A DNA stretch of 64,000 nucleotides from Mansonella perstans (Eukaryota; Nematoda; Chromadorea; Rhabditida; Onchocercidae), in the NCBI GenBank assembly GCA_037074765.1, contig JBAMDO010000055.1:62001-126000 (forward strand), written 5' to 3'. Made by a program: the position numbers and the translations under genes. The stretch's first letter is position 1, and each line of letters opens with the position of its first letter. The notes under the pieces are model-generated. The model was not told the DNA's origin, did not search any database, and was given only the letters and a program-made list of their open reading frames with translations. Positions 14,101 to 25,264 of the stretch are shown here, one piece after another.

Positions 14101-17100
14101 GATCAATTCTAAATCTCATCAAATCTCTTGAAAATTTTTTGTAAACTGCTTATCATTTGTTCAATTCGCCTATTTACATATAATTACTTATTTACTCTTT
14201 CTGTTTCTAGGCTACCATAAGTTATTTACTTTGCAATATTTTCTGTCTAGAAAAAATAATTGTTTGTATCTAATTTGAGTATAATTTCAGTATTAATCTG
14301 ATAGTAATTTTTAGGGTATTAACATAGCACCAGATATAACATTCGCAATCGAAGATGCCTGTCGAGATTATCAGTTTCGAGTAATTGTAATTTTGAAAAG
14401 TGAGGAAGATCGTTGGTTGCTTGTTTATCGGCCACGAATAATACCAGTTGATTTACCTACATTCGCTATAACACCTCAAAAGGTTTTTTTTTCCATAATT
14501 CATTTGCAGGACTGTTTCAAATTTACTAAGGATTACTTGATTGCTTTAAAATATGCAACGAACACAGTTTATCATTTTTTTTTAAATTTAAAACTTTTAA
14601 CTTCAATGAGTGTATAATTTAACTAAATGTGATTGTCAAATTTTAAACTGTCAGTTCGTATCAATTCAACCGTCAAACTCATATCGCTTAACTGTCAAGT
14701 TGGTAACGACTGAACTGTTAAGTTTGCCTCCGTTAAAATAATTGTTTACACTTTTCCAACAAAGTTGTGGAAATTTTACGGTAGCGTAAAGATGCTTTTC
14801 ATATAAGAAGTACTTATAAATCACTTGCACAAAGCTTGCTTTGCTTATTTCAGATTCAAACTGAACCACCGATTTATAATGCGGACGATGACACAGTGGT
14901 TGTTTACATATCGTGGGAAAATCCAACTGGTTATACGGATAGTGACATATACGGTTACGAAGGTCCAGCAGTTTATCCGGTTCAATGTAATTCACCGGAA
15001 GCCGAATTGCAATCACCATCTATAGTTAGTTTTACGTCATCGGATATTTGAGTAAGCATAGCAATATCTAATTTTTTTAGTCAGAAATTTAGTTTCAAAA
15101 TTACAGCACATGGAAAATAAAAATGCAAAAAAATGAATATCATATTAAAATTTAATTATATACAAATGAAATTGATTGAATTTAAAACCTTAGCAAATGT
15201 TCAGGAATTAAGGAAAGGTGGTGGTCGTTTACGGATATCACTACCATCCGAAGTGTTAGATAATAAATGTCGAGTTTGGGCCGAGGTACAAATGCTACCA
15301 CGCTGTATTCGATTAGAACCGTTCAATATTCAACAATCATTCGAGCTTAACTGTGACAAGTTGACAAACCTTGAAGTGTGCAAACATGGTGATGTATTCA
15401 TTTGAAATATCGTCAAATTTTTTCAACTTTTAAGTCAGGAATTTCACTTTTCACCAATAATTTAATAAAGCAAATTAACTTCCAAGAAGATTATTATAAA
15501 ATTGACCAATTTTTTTTTTAGAAGTTCCACCACAATGTACAGAGATTATTGACGTTTGGGGTTACGGGAATAATGCAACAATTATGTGGTCACCACAGGA
15601 TGACTTCGGTACACCACTTTATTATCACATTCGTTATGGCCCAGCAAAAATGCAGGTAAATTACTTACGCAAAGCTTGAAAGTTTTTTTCTTACTAAATT
15701 AAAAATTTCCAAGAACGTCAAATGTAAATAATGTCAATTGTGTACGTAGTTTTTCTATCTTCTCCTTATATATATCTGGAATTAAAATATTTTTTAATGC
15801 TTCATTTCACGGCCTATAATTAATAGCTCGATAATATTTTAATCAAAAGTTATTTAGAGGAATTTTATTCAAAATTTGATATAGAAATTGTGAAAATTTA
15901 AGAAAAAAAAACCTATGATTCAAGGGTATACCACCACTTGCAACATGGACAATTGCATCATTGCATGAACTGAAAGTAGCTGCTAATAGTACAAATTTGC
16001 AACTTCAAGTTGATCCGGATATCGATTACGGAATACAAGTTTGTGGGATTCACAATGAACATCGAAAGAAACCAAAATTTGAACTGATGCGCGTCACACC
16101 TTTCATTTGCACCTCTTGCAGAGTAACACGTTAGTTTCTTTTGAAATTTTGTTAAATTATAGTTAATTCACTTAGCACTTGAACATTAAACAATAACATT
16201 TCATCCAAATTTTTACTGTTAAAATTTTTCAAGAATGTCTAGAATTATTTGAACTCACCAAAGCTACCATTAATAGCAACCTTTTTGACCTTTTGACCCG
16301 TTCGGCAACATTTTACAATTCTCACAATTTTATGAAGGAATTTCTTATCAATCATTGTCATAAAACAGCTTTTTTGCTATAAATTTAGCCATTATCATAA
16401 TGAGTTCTTATTTGTAGATTTTTTTTATTCTCTAATTCCGACTATTTGAATGAATGAATGAATACGGCTTTCAACTATTTTTCAATCTATAACTTGTATT
16501 ATTTTCCCACTTCTCTTACTCTTTTCAACTCCAGTCTTACCTATTTATTCTTTTATTCAATAACCTTACTTCTTTATCATTCTTATTAACTTTCCTTAAA
16601 TTCTATTTCAATTTCACAATGATTGTTTTAGCGGCAGAAACATTCGGACGTTGCGGTGAATGCACGAAGATCGAAGGACCATTATTATTCGAGCGTCGCT
16701 GTCATCCGAAAGGTGGAATTAGTTGTAACTTAGCTGGAACTTCGGAATGGACCTCCAATGATACCGCTATCAAAGGTTGGAAAACCTTTAGCAGAGATTA
16801 AAGAACAATTTTTCCACCATTTAGTGCTAATTCTAGCTGCACTAATAACTCCCATAAAGAATCAGAACAGAATTCTCAAGTCTCATTAAAAAAAGTAAAA
16901 TTATTGATTGATCTTGCAAGTGATACTGATAATAATAGTGATAAGCAAACAAATAACGGAAAATAGTGTTGAAATTCAATGGACTTGATAAGTTTTGATT
17001 TTTCATAAATTTTTCAAAAAGACACAAAGAGAAGAATGTGCAGCTCAAGTCAACGAAAAAAAAAGATCAAACAAAATTATCTAAAGTGAAGCAATAACTA

Positions 17101-20100
17101 TAGGAAACAAGAGCAACCAGAATAAATGCAGAACTGAGCATTAAAGTAATACAACCAAATAACCCTCTAAATTTTATTTTAAAATTTGCTTCACTTTAGC
17201 AAACAAATGATATCATTCAGGGGTTACATGAGTTGAACTAGTCATTCTGCCAGATTCAACAAAAATTATAAGGGCAATTAACCCGAAAGAGAAATACAAA
17301 CTAAACAAACCAATATAAAGTAAAAAATAGTATCAAAGCCATTGTTAAGCCAAAAACTAGGCAAAAATGAATCTTATTTTAATTCCTATGAGAATATAAA
17401 GAAGAACTAGATCCAGTGAAATGCGACAAAAAGAATGAAAAATATTAAAATACTTTAATGAAATATGAAATCATTGCAAATCAGTTAATTAACTTAGGTT
17501 TTATGTATTTTCAGATCAAGATATTTTATTAAGTCCATTAACGGTACAACCATCACAGATTTTCATTGATTCAAAACCTGAAAGCACAAAAATCAATATG
17601 GTTAGTAAGCAAATTCATTCCGTTTTAAATTAATTTTAAAGCTATTTTAATTTCACTTGTAGCGCGTAACTCTGAATCTTTCAAAATTTTTTAAGAACTT
17701 TTAAAAGCTAATAATTTTTAGCCTATTAGCGAAAATTCGAAAACTTCTTCAATTTCACAGCAATCAGCAAAATCGACAACAAAATTAGGAGCATCTTTGT
17801 AAGCTTTAGTTTACGAAATTTTAAACTACTTGTGAAAATAAATGAACTGTAACAAAAAGTACCATAAATTTGTTTGTTGTTCAGTTCAAATCATTTTTGA
17901 TCTGAACTATCCAAAATTCCTTTCAATCTTTAATCTTGTCCGATCAGTTATTTTTTTTTCTTAATGCCCAAAGTTTAGGGCAACATCTGAAGCTCAGACT
18001 ACAGTACAACCAAAGGGAGAATCTTTTGTTACTAATGATGGAACAAAACAAATTATCCTAAATACTGACTCTTTAAATAAAGTTCAAACAACATCTGTAG
18101 CGTCAAATTCAGGAAGCATGTCGAAGTAAGTGTGCTTTTTGTATCTTTTTCATTTTTTAAAATTGATAATTTACTGCTAAAGGTCAGTCAAGTTAAAATG
18201 AACTCCTATAACACTGCTTTTTAAGATCTGGATATTTCAGATTATCAACATCTATTTATCAGTCTCGAATTATTACAGTACCAAATAATAAAAAATCACA
18301 ACCTAGTTTAAATTTATGTACTCTTTTCAATGGCGTTATTTGCGAATTTGGCTGTATTGATGCGACCAAGTAAGTTGTTACTAGAACACTGTCACAATTC
18401 ATTAAGTCTTCTTTAACTAATTACCTGGTAATTGTTTTTGAAATCATCTGAAACGTGGAAGTTTCTTCTAAACTACTAACTAAATGTCCAATTCTTTTTT
18501 TTTAAAGATAACCGATCTACTTCTATAATATGCCAAGTAATGGCTATGGTTGCATAATATTTGAGCTGATAATTTCGTAGCTTTGAAAGGTTTGAATGTG
18601 ATATGACAACTAATTAATAATAATTAAAATAAGGTGAGACTCGATAGCTTTAAAGTCTTTGGCTTTTTAAATGAAAAAACTCATATAGTTAAATCGTTAT
18701 AAGTAAAATATCTTTTTTTCATTTTAACTTATTCAGTTTTTATGAATTTAAATGTTTCACTTTAGAAACAAAAAAAAAACTTATCGAAAAATTATCAGAG
18801 AAAAATTAATTTCGCTGTGCTCTTTTTCAAGATGCAATTGTCCCCAAGGCACTTCGACCCTAATGGAAAATGGTGCATGTCTACCACAATCCAATCATAA
18901 GAAACCGTTTGTATGTTTCTCAACGAATGATGTGACTGCAATTTGGAATCGATGGATACATACAATACAGATCCGAAGTAAAAAGGTTGTCGTAAGCCAC
19001 TTCATTGCTTGATTTTAAATTTCCATAAGAATGAATTGAAGAATAACGTAGATAACTTCCTTATTTAATTAATTAATTACTTGGCGGGTTTTTCCATGAG
19101 TTCCATTTTTTACCAATAAAGTTCGAATTTTTTATGGAACAGCTTTCTTTTATTGATGAAATTGATTTCACAAATAATTTTCATTGATTTACAAATAAAA
19201 TTAGCTTGGCTAATATGCAATAACTTTAGTCTTTGATTAGGCTAATTAAGCTAATTTCTGGAAAAAAAATTCATTGGTAATTAGTAAAGACGTTATAATT
19301 GATAGTTTGTGTACAGATTTACAATGAAATCAAAACGAATAGCAATTATGATCGAATTTTTCTGGAATTTGGACATGTTACGCATACTGCCAATGGACAA
19401 TTTTCATTTGATGAACAATATGAAATGAGCAACAAAGTGATCATTCGAACTGACGTTAGTTGTCAATACCTTTTGCAATATTTCAAATTCAAATTTATTT
19501 TGTAAAAAATAGAGATTTTTTTTGAACTTTCTTGAATTTAGTGTTTTGAGTTTGTATTATACTTGTTAATCCATTTTAAAATTGCAAATTTGCAGAAAAT
19601 TTTACGAAATGGGCTGTTTCTAACAAATCCCTATTTCTTATACACAAATCAGACCATTGATCCAGTAACATATCAGTATGGCTTAAGGATTTGTGCATTC
19701 AATAATTCCGCAATTAAAAATCCTTTTGCTATAAATTGGAATCAAAGCACGGAGCTAACGGTAAGTGTCGAAAATGATACTAATACTGTGATAAATATAA
19801 TATAGGTAATACACAATCCAATGTACCGAATGTATTCTTTATAATTATATTAGTTATATATAATTATTAATATATAATTATTTGTATATAATTATATTGT
19901 ATATATTATATGTACCTCTTCGGCCATATACAGTAACCGCTACTAGCTTAGAGGTATGCAGTTAACATTATGATATATCACAAACCGGATATATTTTATT
20001 TACCATGGCATGCAGTATCATAAAGAATTAAGCTAATGTCAACGCATGTTCATAAATACGATCAGAGTGATACTATAAAAAATGTACAGTAAAAGTTATT

Positions 20101-20810
20101 TACGATATACATTACCAAATGATATGTATCACTGAATAACTCGAATGATGAACTCTTCAGTAATTTCAAGCAACATTTCAACACTTAATTTTCAAATATA
20201 TATTTTTTGTTTTAAATTTATTACCAAATTAAAATTACAACTAAGTATTTCATACGGTAGATATTTGCTGCAATTAATTTTAAATAGTTTTTATTTTTAT
20301 GTTAGTCATTTGTTTAATACCATTTGAGTAAAAGATTTTGAAAAATTACAATGTTTTTCTTTTTTAAAATTTTAAACTTCATTTCAGACATTTTATGTAA
20401 GTGCAATTCAATTTGAACGTAATTTCGTGGAAGATGTAATTTCCAATGAACAGATACAAATGACCAAAATGGCATCTATTGTTGTACCAATAATTCTGAT
20501 CGTCTTGTTGGTCAGTGTTCTAAAATTCAAGCAAATATTTCCTGTGTTACGCAAATTTTTTACGAAAAAACGAAATTACAAAGGACGGAAAAAAGGACGT
20601 ATGAAATTGGGGTTAAAAGTATTTTCACTTTTTCAGGTCTTTCTCCTTGTATTTATCATTTACATGAACTGTACTCGACTGAAACGTTGCTATGATCACC
20701 GAAAAATTCAACGCTTTCGTCCTTTTGCTTGGAATGCTAGCATACCATCGATGATGAATACTGCACACAAAAATAAGCATGCAACAACTATCACAAAATC
20801 ATCGTTTTGA
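11168..20810 (+). CDS. Type I membrane protein with fibronectin-III-like and EGF-like regions
   Basis: Eighteen exons join in frame to 848 residues: 11168-11281, 13183-13264, 13632-13783, 14315-14482, 14854-15024, 15205-15388, 15522-15655, 15925-16129, 16632-16775, 17515-17600, 17722-17798, 17979-18125, 18241-18369, 18832-18985, 19317-19454, 19596-19760, 20388-20510 and 20637-20810. The start follows a TTTCAG acceptor ending at 11149 and opens a signal peptide (MLLLALLFLSFLARTNG). Next come a Cys-rich segment (CLIDCYAKC, CNC), beta-rich fibronectin-III-like stretches (e.g. PDITFAIEDACRDYQFRV near residue 125; MWSPQDDFGTPLYYHIRYG near 320), a Ser/Thr/Gln-rich linker (about 455-555) and an EGF-like cysteine cluster (LCTLFNGVICEFGC to CNCPQG, about 580-620). 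One membrane helix lies near 780-802, followed by a short basic Cys/Lys/Arg tail. It is probably an adhesion or receptor-like surface protein. I cannot name an orthologue. The exon 11 acceptor could instead be at 17760. Confidence 0.85.
12300..12362 (+). repeat. TTG/TTA-type trinucleotide microsatellite
   Basis: An imperfect run of GTTGCTATTGTTG units lies in the first intron of the fibronectin-III-like gene. It produces a spurious Leu/Val-rich open frame around 12131-12595. Confidence 0.75.
20511..20636 (+). other. In-frame last intron splitting the membrane helix
   Basis: The donor TTG|GTCAGTG and acceptor TTTTTCAG|GTC are both in phase 0, and the 126-base intron has no stop. Splicing joins IVVPIILIVLL to VFLLVFIIYMN as one 22-23 residue helix. 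Retention would insert 42 mostly basic residues and give two hydrophobic segments. Confidence 0.7.
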
Positions 20811-22443
20811 AATGGATTTCCGAAAAATTCTTGATAAATCAGAACATTTCCAGTAAGTTTTCAAAATCCTTCCTTTGTTAAATTTAAATGCAAACTAAAA
20901 ACCACCGAACAAAAGCCGAGAACAAAAATTAGCAAATAATTGATTAAGATACTTAATTAAGTCTGTAGCTTTGCTCATCTCTTGTTCATAAAACTGCAAT
21001 TTCATCGCTTTTTTAATTAAACACTTAAAAAATTTATTACTTTAAAGTTCCTAAATAGATCTAATTTCACATTATTATATGAAGAAAATTTGTAATAGTT
21101 ACTGTCATCCTTATTTTTAAATATTCCACAAATTCTGAAAAAAAATTTCATCAATAAGTGACAGCGATATCTTTGCTTATAGTTTCATTTATTCTTTTCA
21201 TTGCTGTAATCTGTAAATGTAATTTCAGTTTAGTCTAACAAAACAAACAAATGAAATGTCATTGAGTATTTCAGTCAAATCACATTACATGTCAAATTTT
21301 AAAAATTGAAATAGTATTGAATACTGCAAATTTTTATTTCCATACTTGCCTTGCTTTTGTTAAGATTAATTAACTCTCATATATTAGCCACGCAAATCAA
21401 CATCTAAGGTTGAAATTATCAAATCAGTAAGTTTGAAAAAATTTTGCTTTACGAAAAGATATAATCAATTTCAATTATAATATTTTCAACTTGAAAAACG
21501 AATCAATAAAAATCATTGGAAATTAATTTCGATATTTCTAAGTACTTAAAAATAAATATGTGCTTATTTGTAACATTTGAAAAAGTTATAAAATTAATTA
21601 TATTTTTTTTTAAATGCCTACTATTTTGCACTGCCTTCTGTGAATCCTATATTTGTCAGAAATTCTAAAATGATGGACATTTAAGCAATTTATGAGAAGT
21701 ATGATGGAATAGAAATGTTTTTCAATCAAGCCTTCCAGTTTAATTTGTTATTTTCAATTTTTATTTTAATTCGTTACAATGAGGAAAGAAGAAGTAAATA
21801 GCAGTGGACATTTAATGTGTATGTATGTGAAATTTCAAATTTAATGAAAATGAATAAAATATAATTTTTTTTTGCTAAATCTCACACACATGAAATTTAT
21901 TAAATGTATTATTTATTGGAATCAATAAAAAAATAATAGCAATATAACCAAGAACAATAAGAAGGGAAGCTCAAGTACAATATGAAGCTGAAGAAATAGT
22001 GACATTTGAGGAGCAGTGCAAACGTTTGAAATGCTATCGAAACTTAGCAGTGAAATGAGAATTTCCTTCGTCATTTGATATGTGAAGCAATCAATCAAAA
22101 AGCTATCTAAAATAGTATTTGTAATAAAATAAATAAATGACAAAAAAGGAAAAGAAAATAAGCATAGAAATATTTGAAAAAACTTTTTAAAAATTATAAT
22201 AATAAAAAGAAAAAAAATGAGACAAGATTTTAATGAAATAACAATAATTTAACAAAATGAAATTTATGTCGTTAAGAAGAAAATTTTCGGATACATTCAC
22301 AGATTTATACATTGCAAAGTTTATGTGCATTAATTTAAAACATTGAAATTATCAATTTGAAACCATCTGATCATGAAGATGATCGAAAATAAGATTAAAT
22401 TTCGTCCATAAATAAAGAATTTATTACAAACTGCAGCATGGAA
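20811..22443. other. Convergent intergenic region
   Basis: This lies between the plus-strand stop at 20810 and the minus-strand stop at 22444. It holds AATAAA at 21853-21858 and other A-rich candidates for polyadenylation, with no supported exon. The open frame at 21922-22143 (minus) is low-complexity and has no splice or homology support. Confidence 0.5.
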
Positions 22444-25043
22444 TTAAAGTTTTTGCAAGATATGACGTCGTCTTCTCAAGCAACAATTGTTTTGTGAGCA
22501 AGGCATGTAACCGAGCATGCAAGAACAATCTGCATTAGATTGCTGCTGCATGCAATGCCTTAATGGTTGAGGTTGTTGATATTGACCGGATGTTTGCTGT
22601 TCGATGCACGATTTCATACATGTTGGCTGACATTGCGGTACGCAGCGAAATGGTTCCGTAGCCTATAATAAATATCCACCAATATGGTTGTACTTGTTCA
22701 CTTATGAATAGAAAAAAATTAATAATTGAAAGAAACTGAATATAATTCAATTCATAACAGAATTCAATTCATACCTTACAATCTATACCGCATCCTGGTA
22801 TTTTGCGTTCCGGTGAGTAATGATTAATTGCAGGTTGTGATTGTGGAAATTGTTGAGCATAATTTATGCAGAAATGTTCACAACGTGTCATACATTCTTG
22901 CATGCAGCGTGCATCATTATCACAGGATGATTGACATGATGATAGGCAATTTTTGGAGCAAAACTGCTGTTGTTCCATACAGCTCTGATTGCAAGCTGGT
23001 TGACATACTTGTGGACAATGCTGATCGAAATGGTTTTGCTGCATCTGTTGATGTTTTTGCAAACAATCTGGCAAACAATCTGGCATGCATGATGGCAAAC
23101 ATACTGTAGGAGATGATATTTTCGTCTGGGATATTTCTGTTGCTGTTATCACGAGATGTTTTTGTTGCTGTGTGCATTGAGGATCACACATAGGTTGACA
23201 AGCTAACACACAAGCTTTCTCTATACATGTCGGTTGACATTCCGGTTGACATTGTGCTGCGCACTGTCGTTGTTGCGGTTGCTGAATGACCAGGGAAACT
23301 TTTCTGTGTTGCTCTATGCATTTTGGTAAACAATCAGGCTTGCATGCAGTAACACAAGCTTCCTGTATACATTCTTGTAAACATTGAGGCATACATTCTT
23401 GTACACAAAGTGTTTGAGGAAGCGGTGGTGGCCGTAGTTTATCCGCTAATGGTTGTATCTGTTGTGATGTTGAATGAAATAATTGTTGTGATTGAGATGA
23501 AAATTGAGGTTGTTGCTGCGCAAGGATTATTACCTGGGCTCTTACTTTCTCCATGCATTGTGATTCGCACATCGGTTGACAGGCAGGTGGGCAAGCTTGT
23601 TGAACACATTGTGGTTTACAGGAAGGCATGCAGATTGCTACACATTCAGGTTGTTGGTCCTGCTGTACAGAAACTGTCTGTTGGTTTTGTGAAGCAGCAA
23701 TAGAAGGATTACATGACTGCAAGTTGTGACACATTGGACAGCAGTTTCGAGAGTTGCACCGAGGTGAGCAGTTGGATGCGCAGTTAGATGATGAACAAGG
23801 CTTTGATAGAAAGGGCCAAGAGGATTGACCATGTTGCGAATGCAGCATAGCAAATGGTGGCTGTTGCTGAACTTCAGGAATGTACAAATGTTCAGACTGT
23901 GGACCAAAAAAAGGCAAAAGCGGTGGTATTACAGGCTGCATATAAGGTTGCATATGAGGTTGTATATTAGGCTGCATATGCATATAAGGCTGCATAGGCA
24001 TATAAGGTTGCATCTGATTTGGCTCGAACATTTGCATACATTGCGGCTCACAAAGTGGCATGCAAAATGAAATGCACTGTAAAAAATTCAAATAAGATTA
24101 TCAAAAGAGCATCGTGCATTCAATGTCTATCCTTGGCTCAATAAAAATAATATCATTATAGATTCTAGTATAGGCTAAAAAGAAATGATTGGCTACATTT
24201 TCTCTTCATTTTACCTCTTTTTGTAGCTGTCTTTGTTGTCGTTGTTGTTTCTGATAATGCTCAAAAAGACATCGCCGGGAACAATCAGGCATACATTCAG
24301 GCATGCATCGTAACCTTTGCTGCGCACAGTTACAAGTTACCTGCAAAGAAACAACAGCTAAAAAAGTCATACTTATTTACCAAGAATAAATAATATGATA
24401 GCATTATGCAGAAGGAAATACTGAAGCACATAATTGATGAATTTGAAAATTTAGAAAAAAGCATTATTAATTTACATTGTAATTAACTGGTTCGCATCCA
24501 CAATCTGCAAATTGCATTTGCAATGCATCACAGTTGCAATTTGGGTGAGCAGTCGATGATGTGCAACCACATTGACTTAAATGCATATTTGCACAGTCAC
24601 ATAATTTCACCTAAAATTAGAAATTTTTCTCAAAAAAATTGAGCAATAGAAACTTTTTCTGATTATTTTCTATAAATTTTTTGTTTACTAATATTAAAGT
24701 TAAATCCATATTTGAGCAATTAATGATCATTTCATTAGTTCATTGCTATACCACATTACTTCTATGTAAGAGTGTCAAATTTCTCAGCTCACTATTTGTT
24801 TGGTAAATTTAATTTTAATAGTCGTTCATTAAATGGTAATAAAGGACAAACTAGTGCTAATAAGTGAACACAATTGCACTGTCTTCTTTCTTGCACCACA
24901 GGTACTACTGTTTGCGACGAATATGATGGCAGCAATGATACCGTTGGTACCAGTTGTTGTTGGTATTGTTGTGGTGATCCACAACATTCACTCATTTGCA
25001 TGCAGCATTGTCGCTTTGCTCGACTAACAAATTTTGTCGTATG
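22444..25043 (-). CDS. Secreted-type cysteine-rich C-x3-C-x3-C repeat protein (5' partial)
   Basis: Five phase-0 exons join to 651 residues: 24870-25043, 24476-24610, 24215-24340, 22775-24076 and 22444-22662, stop TAA at 22444-22446. The protein is built from many C-x3-C-x3-C units such as CMPSCKPQC, CPPACQPMC and CMPDCLPDC, separated by Gln-rich spacers. The large exon opens with a Met/Gln/Pro-rich stretch of PYMQPxMQP repeats. The pattern matches the nematode cysteine-triple-repeat family (C_tripleX type). Regular cysteines and Gln spacers suggest an extracellular, disulfide-cross-linked matrix, eggshell or cuticle-associated role, but that is inference. The first exon given starts after CTAG at 25044 without a Met, so a signal-peptide exon upstream is missing. 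The donor of exon 1 (TGT|GTTCAC) is weak and was chosen because it keeps frame and avoids a stop. Confidence 0.8.
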
Positions 25044-25213
25044 CTAGAAATAAAAAGAACCTTGAACTAAAGTAAGAAGAAAAAGTAAAGTTAAAATTAA
25101 TTTGCCGTTAACAGTTATAAAAATAATTTTATTTTTATGATCAAAGCAATTTTAATTTTTTTTGTTGGAAGACCAGTTTTTTTTGCTTCAACTTTATCAA
25201 TTTTTAAAAAAGC

Positions 25214-25264
25214 AATGCTGCATATGCGGCAGTGCTACATCTGCGGCAATGCTACATCTGTGGC
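25214..25264 (+). repeat. 17-bp tandem repeat, 3 copies
   Basis: Three consecutive 17-base units (AATGCTGCATATGCGGC, AGTGCTACATCTGCGGC, AATGCTACATCTGTGGC) lie in otherwise AT-rich DNA about 170 bp upstream (minus sense) of the first recognised exon of the Cys-rich gene. Confidence 0.8.

Noticed and set aside
14666..15019. Minus-strand 117-codon frame
   Set aside because: It is antisense to exon 5 of the fibronectin-III-like gene, which has clear splice sites and frame continuity.
19840..20000. tRNA-like or MITE-like structure in an intron (TACCTCT ... AGAGGTA)
   Set aside because: The 7-bp inverted repeat sits beside TA-rich sequence, but no cloverleaf, A/B boxes or terminal repeats could be supported.
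22828..24070. Plus-strand open frames over the Cys-rich exon, and the minus-strand frames in its other readings
   Set aside because: These are antisense or off-frame shadows of the repetitive Cys/Gln codons; none has splice or homology support.
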